Below, one piece after another: positions 1 through 5,564 of a stretch of DNA of 6,658 nucleotides (within the stretch, counting starts at the first letter, position 1; every line of letters begins with the position of its first letter). The DNA is from Candidatus Hydrogenedentota bacterium (GTDB taxonomy: Bacteria > Hydrogenedentota > Hydrogenedentia > Hydrogenedentiales > CAITNO01). Below the pieces are notes generated by a model that saw nothing but the letters and a program-made list of their open reading frames with translations, was not told the origin of the DNA and did no database searches. Position numbers and translations under genes: made by a program. The DNA lies in assembly GCA_903922535.1 (NCBI GenBank), contig CAIXUF010000982.1, positions 1 to 6,658 on the forward strand. The letters are read 5' to 3'.

Positions 1-10
1 CTGCGCACAG

Positions 11-35
11 GAAACAGGGGACGCTACCCTATTTC
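11..35 (+). repeat. REP-like hairpin, left copy
   Basis: Bases 11-19 pair with 27-35 around the 7-base loop at 20-26, giving a 9-bp stem with one C/A mismatch (15/31). The loop contains ACGCTA. The reverse complement of this stretch is nearly the same as the copy at 748-771 beyond the transposase gene, so the two are an inverted pair. It is probably a REP-type substrate of the adjacent RAYT (inference from family knowledge). Confidence 0.7.
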
Positions 36-38
36 TGC

Positions 39-67
39 ATGACATGAGGGCCTATCCCTGATATTCT
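39..67 (+). promoter_or_regulatory. possible weak promoter for the RAYT gene
   Basis: ATGACA (39-44, five of six matches to TTGACA) is followed after 17 bases by TATTCT (62-67, four of six matches to TATAAT). The transcription start predicted from this spacing falls at about base 74, the A of the ATG, which would give a leaderless message. No Shine-Dalgarno sequence stands in front of the ATG, which agrees with that reading. It is a pattern match only. Confidence 0.25.
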
Positions 68-73
68 GTTTGC

Positions 74-754
74 ATGCCAAGAGGTTCGCGCATCGTGGTG
101 CCGGGGATTCCCTATCACATCACCCAGCGGGGCAACCGCCGGGAGGATGTGTTTTTTTCAGACGGGGACCGCAACGTTTACCTGAAACTGCTTCTGGAGT
201 ACGGTCGCAGGCACGGGCTGGCGGTCAAGGGCTATTGCCTGATGACCAACCACGTGCATATTGTGGCGGTGCCGCAGCGTGAGAGCACCCTTTGCGACGT
301 GTTCAAGCCGGTGCATTTGCGCTATGCGCAGCATGTGAACTGGACGCAGGGCATCACGGGCCGCCTTTGGCAGGGGCGTTTCTTTTCCTGCGCACTCGAT
401 GACGCGCACTATCTGCGCGCGCTGCGCTACGTCGAGCGCAACCCGCTGCGCGCGGGAATGGTGGCGCATGCCGAGGAATATCCCTGGTCGAGCGCGGCGG
501 CGCACTGCGGACTTCGCGACGACGTGCTGGCTGGCGACAGCGCATTTCTGACGGAGCAGGTGGGCGACTGGCATGCCTTCCTTGAGGAGGCGGACGCACC
601 CGAAGAGACCGACCGCCTGCGCCTGCACACCCGCACCGGCCGCCCCTTGGGCGGGGCCATGTTCCTCAACCTTTTGGAATCGGTGCTGAACCGGCCCGTC
701 CGTGCGCGCAAGGCCGGCCGACCACGAAAGGAAATGTCCAAGAATGAGAAATAG
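74..754 (+). CDS. REP-associated tyrosine transposase (RAYT, Y1_Tnp family)
   Basis: This 226-residue protein is a Y1-type HUH single-strand transposase of the RAYT branch. The start (MPRGSRI, then YHITQRGNRR at 14-23) is typical. The metal-binding HUH pair is His60-Val-His62 in LMTNHVHIV, and the likely nucleophile is Tyr119 in RYVERNPLRAG. The block LWQGRFFSCALDD (98-110) and the basic C-terminal GRPRK (215-219) are also family hallmarks. Such proteins nick and join single-stranded DNA at palindromic REP sequences through a 5'-phosphotyrosine link. All catalytic residues and the normal length are present, so the gene looks intact. There is no visible ribosome binding site before the ATG. 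The stop codon TAG (752-754) lies inside the right-hand hairpin. Membership of the family is very likely; the natural substrate is inferred from the flanking hairpins. Confidence 0.93.
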   Translation: MPRGSRIVVPGIPYHITQRGNRREDVFFSDGDRNVYLKLLLEYGRRHGLAVKGYCLMTNHVHIVAVPQRESTLCDVFKPVHLRYAQHVNWTQGITGRLWQGRFFSCALDDAHYLRALRYVERNPLRAGMVAHAEEYPWSSAAAHCGLRDDVLAGDSAFLTEQVGDWHAFLEEADAPEETDRLRLHTRTGRPLGGAMFLNLLESVLNRPVRARKAGRPRKEMSKNEK

Positions 755-771
755 GGGTAGCGTCCCCTATT
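748..771 (+). repeat. REP-like hairpin, right copy
   Basis: AATAGGGG (750-757) pairs perfectly with CCCCTATT (764-771) around the loop TAGCGT (758-763). It is an inverted copy of the sequence at 11-35. Its first bases supply the TAG stop codon of the transposase, so gene end and repeat overlap. It could also act as a transcription barrier at the end of the gene, but there is no T-run after it. Confidence 0.75.
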
Positions 772-928
772 AAAGGTGCTTTGATTTCTCGCAGTCAGGT
801 GCCTCATTCAACTAAACTTGCAGCCCGGACGCGTTTCTCGATCTGCGCGCTTTGCGTTATGGACAGCGGCAGGGCCTGTTCGGAGAATGCCCGGGTTGTT
901 CGTTTCGTTCTCACGCAAGGAGTGGTAA

Positions 929-2428
929 ATGCAGGTGCGATCTGTTGGAACGCTGCTGTGCGCCTCGGCGTTGCTGTGCGCAGCCGGTGCCGTATTGGCG
1001 GCGGACCAGCCGCAATGGGGCGAACGGCAGACGCGCAACATGCTGTCCGGCGAGACAGGTCTGCCCACAACCTTTGACCCCGCCACAGGGGACCACGTGC
1101 TGTGGTCCGCGTCCCTCGGCGGGGGTTCGTACAGCTCACCCATCGTCGCGGGGGGGAAGGTGTTCATCGGCAGCAACAACAGCGACCCGCGCGACCCGCG
1201 CCAGAAGGGCGACCGGGGCGTGATGCTGTGCCTGAACGAGAAAGACGGGAGCCTGTGCTGGCAGCTCGTTGTGCCGCGCACCGGCGGCGACGATTATCTG
1301 GACTGGCCGGGCATCGGGCTGTGTTCCGAGCCGACCGTCGAGGGCGACCGGGTCTACACCGTGACCAACCGGAGCGAGGTGGTCTGCCTTGACCTGAACG
1401 GGCTCGCCGACGGCAACGACGGGCCGTACACAGACGAGGCCCGTCACATGACTCCCGCGGACCAGCCCGCCATGGAGCCTGGGCCGACCGACGCGGACAT
1501 CCTGTGGCTGTACGACATGCGCGCGGGCGTCGGCGTCTATCCGCACGATTCGCAGCACGTGTCCATTCTTGTGGACGGAGACTGTCTCTATCTCAACACC
1601 GGCAACGGTGTGGACAACACGCACGTCAAGATACGCGCGCCCGAGGCGCCCAGCCTCATCGTGCTCGACAAGAAGACGGGCAAACTCGTTGCCAAAGACG
1701 GCGAAGGCATCGGCCCGCGCATCTTCCATTGCACCTGGTCCTCGCCGTCACTCGGCGAAGTGGGCGGACGGCGCGAGATCTTCTTCGGGGGCGCGGACGG
1801 CGTCGTCTACGCGTTCAACGCGCTGTCCCCGCCGCTTCCGGAGACGGTGCAAACCCTCGAACGGGTGTGGCGTTTCGACTGCGATCCGACCGGCCCCAAG
1901 GAGAACGTGCACAGCTACTCCAAGAACACCCACGAAAGCCCCAGCGAGATCATGGGCATGCCCGTCTTCCACAACAACCGGATATACGTCACCGTCGGCG
2001 GCGATATCTGGTGGGGCAAGCACCAGGCCTGGCTCAAATGCATCGACGCCAGCAAGACCGGCGAAGTCACCGAGACCGCCGCGCTCTGGTCCTATCCACT
2101 CGAACGTTACAGCGTTGCGACGCCCGCCATCGTCAACGGCCTCGTGTTCGTCACCGACGGCAAAGGCACGCTCCACTGCGTCGATGCCGACACCGGCCAA
2201 GCCTATTGGACCCACGACGTGGGCAATTCCATCTGGGGCTCCCCGCTCATTGCAGAGGGCAAGGTCTATGTAGCCGCCCGCGACGGCGCATTCATGGTGT
2301 TTGCCGCGGACAAGGCCAAGACCGTCGTGCTGACCACCCAATTTCCCGATGAAATCAACGGCACTCCCACCGCCGCCAACGGCACGCTGTACGTCTCCAC
2401 CCTGAACCGCCTCTACGCAATCAAATGA
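929..2428 (+). CDS. secreted PQQ-binding-like beta-propeller repeat protein
   Basis: The 499-residue product begins with a signal peptide (hydrophobic residues about 8-24, VLA then A-D at the likely cleavage site 24-26). The mature part is a chain of about eight propeller blades, each with a pattern such as SSPIVAGGKVFIGS (69-82), SEPTVEGDRVYTVTN (133-147), GVVYAFNA (291-298), TPAIVNGLVFVTD (398-410), GSPLIAEGKVYVAA (437-450) and GTPTAANGTLYVST (478-491), followed by a sheet strand like LHCVDADTGQAYW (415-427). These are BamB/PQQ-type repeats. Many such proteins bind no PQQ and serve in binding or assembly, so neither enzyme activity nor BamB function should be assumed. The start is supported by AAGGAG (917-922) six bases before the ATG. 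The gene is alone on its strand and converges on the PIG-L gene. Substrate and partner are unknown. Confidence 0.88.
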   Translation: MQVRSVGTLLCASALLCAAGAVLAADQPQWGERQTRNMLSGETGLPTTFDPATGDHVLWSASLGGGSYSSPIVAGGKVFIGSNNSDPRDPRQKGDRGVMLCLNEKDGSLCWQLVVPRTGGDDYLDWPGIGLCSEPTVEGDRVYTVTNRSEVVCLDLNGLADGNDGPYTDEARHMTPADQPAMEPGPTDADILWLYDMRAGVGVYPHDSQHVSILVDGDCLYLNTGNGVDNTHVKIRAPEAPSLIVLDKKTGKLVAKDGEGIGPRIFHCTWSSPSLGEVGGRREIFFGGADGVVYAFNALSPPLPETVQTLERVWRFDCDPTGPKENVHSYSKNTHESPSEIMGMPVFHNNRIYVTVGGDIWWGKHQAWLKCIDASKTGEVTETAALWSYPLERYSVATPAIVNGLVFVTDGKGTLHCVDADTGQAYWTHDVGNSIWGSPLIAEGKVYVAARDGAFMVFAADKAKTVVLTTQFPDEINGTPTAANGTLYVSTLNRLYAIK

Positions 2429-2433
2429 TACTG

Positions 2434-2462
2434 GGAGCGCCGGCATTCTTGCCGGCTGTTCC
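2434..2462. repeat. GCCGGC palindrome, probable dispersed REP-like element
   Basis: Six bases after the propeller stop codon lies a 7-bp perfect stem, GCCGGCA (2439-2445) against TGCCGGC (2450-2456), with loop TTCT. GGAGC (2434-2438) and TGTTCC (2457-2462) can extend it with a wobble pair and a bulged T. From memory, near-identical palindromes are scattered between genes in many GC-rich genomes of this kind, where they give spurious peptides reading like GAPAFLPA or ARMPALP; both readings occur here. There is no T-run, so a canonical terminator is less likely, though it may still protect or end the message. Confidence 0.55.
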
Positions 2463-2504
2463 GGAAATCGGCGGCAGACTACCAATCGGTTCTTGCCCAT
2501 CAGA

Positions 2505-2549
2505 CGCCCTGCCCCGCCTCTATGCGGGGAAGTGCATGGAGGCAGGGCG
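2505..2549. terminator. nested hairpin between convergent genes, possible terminator
   Basis: CGCCCTGCC (2505-2513) is the perfect complement of GGCAGGGCG (2541-2549). Inside it CCCCGC (2512-2517) pairs with GCGGGG (2524-2529) around CTCTAT. The outer and inner left arms share two bases, so the two helices partly compete or shorten by two pairs when both form. The position, in the short gap between genes that run toward each other, suggests a two-way transcription end. No run of T follows on either strand, so the terminator role is inferred from place and structure only. Confidence 0.4.
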
Positions 2550-2566
2550 GGTCTCACCCCGTTCCG

Positions 2567-3418
2567 TTACGGCAATTCCTCCCGGCGGAACCTTTCCACG
2601 TACTTGTCGCCGTCCTTTGCCTCTTTCAGGCAGTCCTTGCGCAGGGACTGGTAGGTCTCTTCGCTCATCTCGGGCGTGTATTTGTCGACGGACGGGGGGA
2701 ACTGGCTCACGTGCTTGTTGGATGCCTTGACCTTATCCTCTATGATCGGGGTGATGTCCACGGCGTAATTCGGCGAGGTCGTATAGTAGTAGTAGGCGAC
2801 CGGCACGGAGTAGCCCTTGAGGCCCTCGTCGAGCAGGTGCTGCGGGTAGTACAGGTGCCATTCGCACGCGATGAACGCGTCTTTCGTGATGTTCGCCGCC
2901 ATGCGGTGGTCCGTTTTGTGCCAGCGGACGTACTCCTCGCCGGGGTCGAGCGTGAATACCGCGTCGGGACGATACTTCTTGATCAGGCGGCAGACCTCGC
3001 CGCGCAGGCGCTGCGGGTTGGCGTATTCGAGATCGCCGTCCTCGTATCCAAGCCAGGTGAGGTTCTCCTTCGGAATCCCCAGCACCGCGCACGCGGCCTC
3101 CTCCTCGGCGCGCCGGATGACCGCAAGCCGTTCCCGTGTCATCTCCGTGTCCTTCGAGCCCTTGTTGTCGTTCGTGTAGATGACGATCCGCACGGTGTTG
3201 CCGTGCTTCGCCAGCAGTTCCATGGTGCCGCCGCACAGGAACGTGTCGTCATCGGGATGCGGCGTGAAGACCAGCACGTTTTTGCCGGTCCAGTTCTCGA
3301 TCCGGTCCTTGTCCGCGACGGGCACCGGCGCCACCGGCCTCACCACCGCATCGTCCGCAAGGGCCGCCAGCGTCCATGCAGACAGAAACGCAACCGCCAT
3401 GCACAGGTTCTTTCCCAT
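2567..3418 (-). CDS. secreted PIG-L family deacetylase
   Basis: This 283-residue protein belongs to the PIG-L/LmbE superfamily of zinc-dependent N-deacetylases, which remove acetyl groups from GlcNAc-type sugars. The zinc-site motif is PHPDDD (53-58, usually PHPDDE), with the further metal-binding pair in HKTDH (167-171). GYEDGDLEY (124-132) matches the conserved loop after the central strand. A signal peptide covers about residues 1-21 (ALA then DD), so the enzyme is exported. The ATG at 3418 is chosen over an upstream in-frame ATG at 3463 because AAGGAGG lies seven bases before it and the export signal then begins cleanly with MGKN. The substrate cannot be read from the sequence; bacterial relatives act on diverse glycoconjugates. 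The closing residues are rich in charged amino acids. It faces the propeller gene and stands about 250 bp downstream of the Smr gene. Confidence 0.88.
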   Translation of the reverse strand: MGKNLCMAVAFLSAWTLAALADDAVVRPVAPVPVADKDRIENWTGKNVLVFTPHPDDDTFLCGGTMELLAKHGNTVRIVIYTNDNKGSKDTEMTRERLAVIRRAEEEAACAVLGIPKENLTWLGYEDGDLEYANPQRLRGEVCRLIKKYRPDAVFTLDPGEEYVRWHKTDHRMAANITKDAFIACEWHLYYPQHLLDEGLKGYSVPVAYYYYTTSPNYAVDITPIIEDKVKASNKHVSQFPPSVDKYTPEMSEETYQSLRKDCLKEAKDGDKYVERFRREELP

Positions 3419-3425
3419 GACAACG

Positions 3426-3432
3426 CCTCCTT
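3426..3432 (-). promoter_or_regulatory. ribosome binding site that fixes the PIG-L start
   Basis: Read on the minus strand this is AAGGAGG, a full anti-Shine-Dalgarno match, with seven bases between it and the ATG at 3418. It lies downstream of the alternative ATG at 3463, so it selects the shorter protein with the N-terminal export signal. Confidence 0.8.
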
Positions 3433-3436
3433 GTGT

Positions 3437-3454
3437 TGGAAGACTAATCTTCCA
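3437..3454. promoter_or_regulatory. palindrome just upstream of the PIG-L ribosome binding site
   Basis: TGGAAGA (3437-3443) is the perfect complement of TCTTCCA (3448-3454) with a four-base loop. It ends four bases before the ribosome binding site of the PIG-L gene. It may be a repressor operator or a leader hairpin that affects translation start; the sequence alone cannot decide. The rest of the 250-bp gap (3455-3668) shows no gene that I can support and no clear promoter. Confidence 0.35.
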
Positions 3455-3668
3455 CGCCGTCAATAACCAGAATGCCCGCCAAGGGCACTTGAAATCCCAA
3501 CGGGACCGTGACTGCGGTCACGCATGGGAGAATGGTAACGCCTGGGTGGGTCTGCCGCAAAACTGCCGCGGGACATCGTTCATTTTGCCCAATGTACCCG
3601 CGTCCGCACCAAGTTGATTTCCAGGCGGCAGCCAGCGGCGTTTGCAAATTCTTGGAAAGTGTGCGCGG

Positions 3669-3923
3669 TCAGTGCCGGAAATGGACAAAGACGCGCCCGA
3701 AGTTCTTGCTGTCCTTTTCGAGCCGATGATACAGCGCCTTGATGTCCGGCCGGGCCAGGAACCGCAGCACCTTCTTCTTCAACTGCCCGCTTCCCTTTCC
3801 CGGAATGATCTCAACCAGTTCGACCCGCTTCTCCACGGCCTCCCGGATAACGCGGTTCAACGCCTGCTCAAGCTGATCCCCCTGGTTGAAAATGTCGTGC
3901 AGATCCAGTTTGAGTTTGGCCAT
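3669..3923 (-). CDS. stand-alone Smr-domain protein
   Basis: The 84-residue product is almost only a small MutS-related (Smr) domain. LDLHDI (residues 5-10) matches the conserved LDLH motif, and IIPGKGSGQLKKKVLRFL (about 43-60) matches the glycine loop and following helix. The loop normally reads HGxGxG; here proline replaces the histidine, as I recall for a subfamily of short Smr proteins with endings like this one (NFGRVFVHFRH). Smr domains of other proteins nick DNA or RNA; activity of this short form is not known. The ATG at 3923 is preferred over in-frame ATGs at 3935 and 3971 because GGAG lies six bases before it and the domain begins directly. No export signal, so it is cytoplasmic. 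It lies 218 bp from the DUF1573 gene, with a large hairpin between. Confidence 0.8.
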   Translation of the reverse strand: MAKLKLDLHDIFNQGDQLEQALNRVIREAVEKRVELVEIIPGKGSGQLKKKVLRFLARPDIKALYHRLEKDSKNFGRVFVHFRH

Positions 3924-3929
3924 TGCGCA

Positions 3930-3933
3930 CTCC
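3930..3933 (-). promoter_or_regulatory. ribosome binding site that favours the short Smr start
   Basis: GGAG on the minus strand, six bases before the ATG at 3923. The upstream in-frame ATG at 3935 would overlap it, and the one at 3971 has no comparable site. Confidence 0.5.
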
Positions 3934-4020
3934 ATTCCATTTTCGGCGAACGGGCACCCTCGTGAGACCAAAAGAAACTCTTGTCAAAATGCATTTGCGG
4001 CTGGGGACGTTTTCTGGATC

Positions 4021-4073
4021 TTTTCCATCGCCGCCGGACGACATCAAGTGTCGTCCGGCGTTGGATTGGAAAA
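4021..4073. terminator. large hairpin between DUF1573 and Smr genes, possible terminator
   Basis: CGCCGGACGACA (4032-4043) pairs perfectly over 12 bp with TGTCGTCCGGCG (4049-4060) around the loop TCAAG. An outer pair, TTTTCCA (4021-4027) with TGGAAAA (4067-4073), can close a second helix after a small internal loop. The structure lies about 70 bp past the stop of the DUF1573 gene and about 100 bp ahead of the Smr start. On the minus strand no T-run follows the stem. It may be a terminator that works without one, an mRNA-stabilising hairpin, or a dispersed palindromic repeat. Confidence 0.45.
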
Positions 4074-4141
4074 CACGCACAACACGCCCCCCAAGCAATG
4101 CCAACGAGGCTGGATGTGCATTATGCTTTCGTGGAATGCGC

Positions 4142-5389
4142 CTATTTTGCCGCCGGTGCGGGGGCTGGCGCCGGGGCCGGGGCTGCGGGTGCTGGGGCCG
4201 CCGGGCTTGGCGTTGCCGGGGACGGCGCTGCCGCCGCCGCGGCCGCATTTGTCGCCGCGACCGCCGCCGCAATGGCCGCCTTCTGCGCCTCGGTCTTAAT
4301 CCCAAACACCTTGAACGGAACGCGCATCTCGGGACTTGTGGTTGAATCGGTCTTGAGTATGAGTTCCTTGCCGTCGAGCGAATCGTCCTTGGGCATGTCG
4401 ACGAGTCTTACGGAGTAGTTATTCTCGGACAGTTTATTGATGTCCGCCTTCATGCCCTCGACGGGTGCAACCGCCCCGGTGAGGGTGAACTCCTTGAGGC
4501 GGCCCGGTGCGACCATTATCTGCTGGGTTTCCTTTTCGCCGGGCTTTTCGGAGAAGCCCACGAGGACCGTGGGCGGCGTGACGAGCATGGCGCCGACGAC
4601 CTGCACGGAGATGGTGCCGAAAATGCTGGGGATGTCCGGGCAGTCAGTCCGAACGAGCAGGTGTCCAATGTGGGAGCCGGTCGGCATTGCACCCTTGCTC
4701 CGGACTTCGATGCTGTATTCCTTTCCGGGGGTGATTTCCTTGGTTTCGTGCTCCATGAAGCTTATGCCGTTGATTTCGACAGCCTTAATGGCGAAGGACA
4801 AGCCCTCCTTGTTGGCATAGACCCTGAACTTGGTGCTGCGGGACTCGTCATCCAGAACCTGGGGGATGGTGACGGATTGGGGGTCGAGCATGATGGGGGC
4901 CGTCACTGTTCCGGTCAGGGTCAGGTTCATATAGGGCGTGGCGGGGTCGTTGGTCATGACCGCTATGATCTTGGTGAGTTTGCCCTGTTTGTCTTTGAGT
5001 TTCAGGGTGCTGACCACCTTTTCTTCCTGGCCGGGCTGGATGGTCTTGTTGTCTATTTGCGCCGTGGTGCAACTGCACCCGGGCCTGACTTCCTTTATTT
5101 CCAGCACGCCCGTACCTTCATTGCGCAGGACAAAGTCATGCTTGACGATCTCGTTGTTATCCAGCGAACCAAAGTCGAAGGTGGGCTCGGGGATCACCAA
5201 CTTGGGCGGCGAACCGGCGGTTGCCGGTGCCGGCACGGGTGCGGTGGCCGGGGCCGGGGCATTTGCCGCAGGCGGGGTGGAGCTGGACGGGTCCGGAGTG
5301 GCCCCGACGGCGCCAAGAGCGGGCAACAGAACCAAGGCTCCCACGGCGCAGAAAGAGCACAGAGACATCAGAATTCGAATTTGCTTCAT
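4142..5389 (-). CDS. exported DUF1573 domain protein with Ala/Pro-rich tails
   Basis: The 415-residue product has a signal peptide (hydrophobic residues about 8-27, cleavage near VGA-T at 30), then an Ala/Pro/Ser-rich linker (31-62). The DUF1573 domain follows at about 63-163, with the starting pattern FDFGSLDNNE (71-80) and the signature GCSCTTA (104-110; Cys105 and Cys107). It is an immunoglobulin-like beta fold of unknown function, common in exported proteins of Bacteroidota and PVC-type bacteria. Two further stretches of alternating beta character (about 164-265 and 266-364) look like more Ig-like domains. The end (365-415) is a run of Ala and Pro-Ala repeats. No cysteine lipobox was found. 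The ATG has AAGGA nine bases upstream. It stands in its own unit between the HAD and Smr genes. Function is unknown; a structural or binding role outside the cytoplasm is my inference. Confidence 0.85.
   Translation of the reverse strand: MKQIRILMSLCSFCAVGALVLLPALGAVGATPDPSSSTPPAANAPAPATAPVPAPATAGSPPKLVIPEPTFDFGSLDNNEIVKHDFVLRNEGTGVLEIKEVRPGCSCTTAQIDNKTIQPGQEEKVVSTLKLKDKQGKLTKIIAVMTNDPATPYMNLTLTGTVTAPIMLDPQSVTIPQVLDDESRSTKFRVYANKEGLSFAIKAVEINGISFMEHETKEITPGKEYSIEVRSKGAMPTGSHIGHLLVRTDCPDIPSIFGTISVQVVGAMLVTPPTVLVGFSEKPGEKETQQIMVAPGRLKEFTLTGAVAPVEGMKADINKLSENNYSVRLVDMPKDDSLDGKELILKTDSTTSPEMRVPFKVFGIKTEAQKAAIAAAVAATNAAAAAAAPSPATPSPAAPAPAAPAPAPAPAPAAK
4145..4279 (-). repeat. low-complexity Ala/Pro-Ala coding tract
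   Basis: The last 45 codons of the DUF1573 gene are nearly all GCN (Ala) and CCN (Pro): an alanine run followed by Pro-Ala dipeptides ending in AAK. The DNA is almost pure G+C with many short internal repeats, prone to slippage and to misassembly, and it creates long open frames on the other strand. Such Pro-Ala tails are often flexible spacers, or contact the cell wall or outer membrane (inference). Confidence 0.75.
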
Positions 5390-5499
5390 GGCTGACTTTC
5401 CTTCTTTGTACCTTAAGTTTCAAAGAAAACAAACCGTCGGGGTCGAACTGCAAACGCGTGATTTTAACACCACTCCGGGCGCAATCCAAACGTCGGGGC

Positions 5500-5550
5500 G
5501 GTCCGGCCCCGCACATGCGTTCGCGGGCGAAACCCATGTGGGGGTGGACC
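5500..5550. terminator. imperfect hairpin after the HAD gene, possible terminator
   Basis: GGTCC (5500-5504) pairs with GGACC (5546-5550), CCCC (5507-5510) with GGGG (5540-5543), and ACATG (5513-5517) with CATGT (5535-5539), with short bulges between. The loop region can fold further through GTTCG against CGAAAC. It begins 15 bases past the HAD stop codon on the minus strand. It lacks a following T-run, so its role in ending the HAD message is inferred from position. Confidence 0.35.
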
Positions 5551-5564
5551 GCACCGGGGGGCTT

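Larger units (their letters stand above)
11..771 (+). mobile_element. RAYT transposase unit bracketed by inverted hairpins
   Basis: A single transposase gene of the REP-associated (IS200-like, Y1) family sits between two short hairpin-forming sequences in opposite orientation (11-35 and 748-771). The reverse complement of the left copy matches the right copy for about 20 bases with one inserted G and one T/C change. This layout, a single-copy RAYT gene flanked by its palindromic REP sequences, is known for the family, in which the transposase is thought to move the small repeats and not itself. No target-site duplication or classic IS ends were recognised. Outer limits are set at the hairpins and are approximate. 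Confidence 0.72.

Noticed and set aside
1748..2557. Minus-strand frame of 269 codons opposite the propeller gene
   Set aside because: It is a shadow of the propeller coding frame and runs through the GCCGGC palindrome, giving the ARMPALP-type peptide known as spurious.
2522..3466. Plus-strand open frame of 314 codons opposite the PIG-L gene
   Set aside because: It mirrors the coding frame of a clear PIG-L deacetylase, has no recognisable domain, and begins inside the intergenic hairpin.
3507..3522. Short palindrome CGTGAC-TGCG-GTCACG upstream of PIG-L
   Set aside because: A 6-bp stem is expected by chance in DNA of this GC content, and it is not placed at a recognisable promoter or gene end.
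3444..3647. Minus-strand open frame of 67 codons upstream of PIG-L
   Set aside because: It has no ribosome binding site or family match, and it overlaps the leader palindrome of PIG-L. I see no support for a gene.
3981..4418. Plus-strand frame rich in Gly-Ala repeats
   Set aside because: It is the complement of the Pro-Ala tail of the DUF1573 protein; the repeat pattern comes from that tract.
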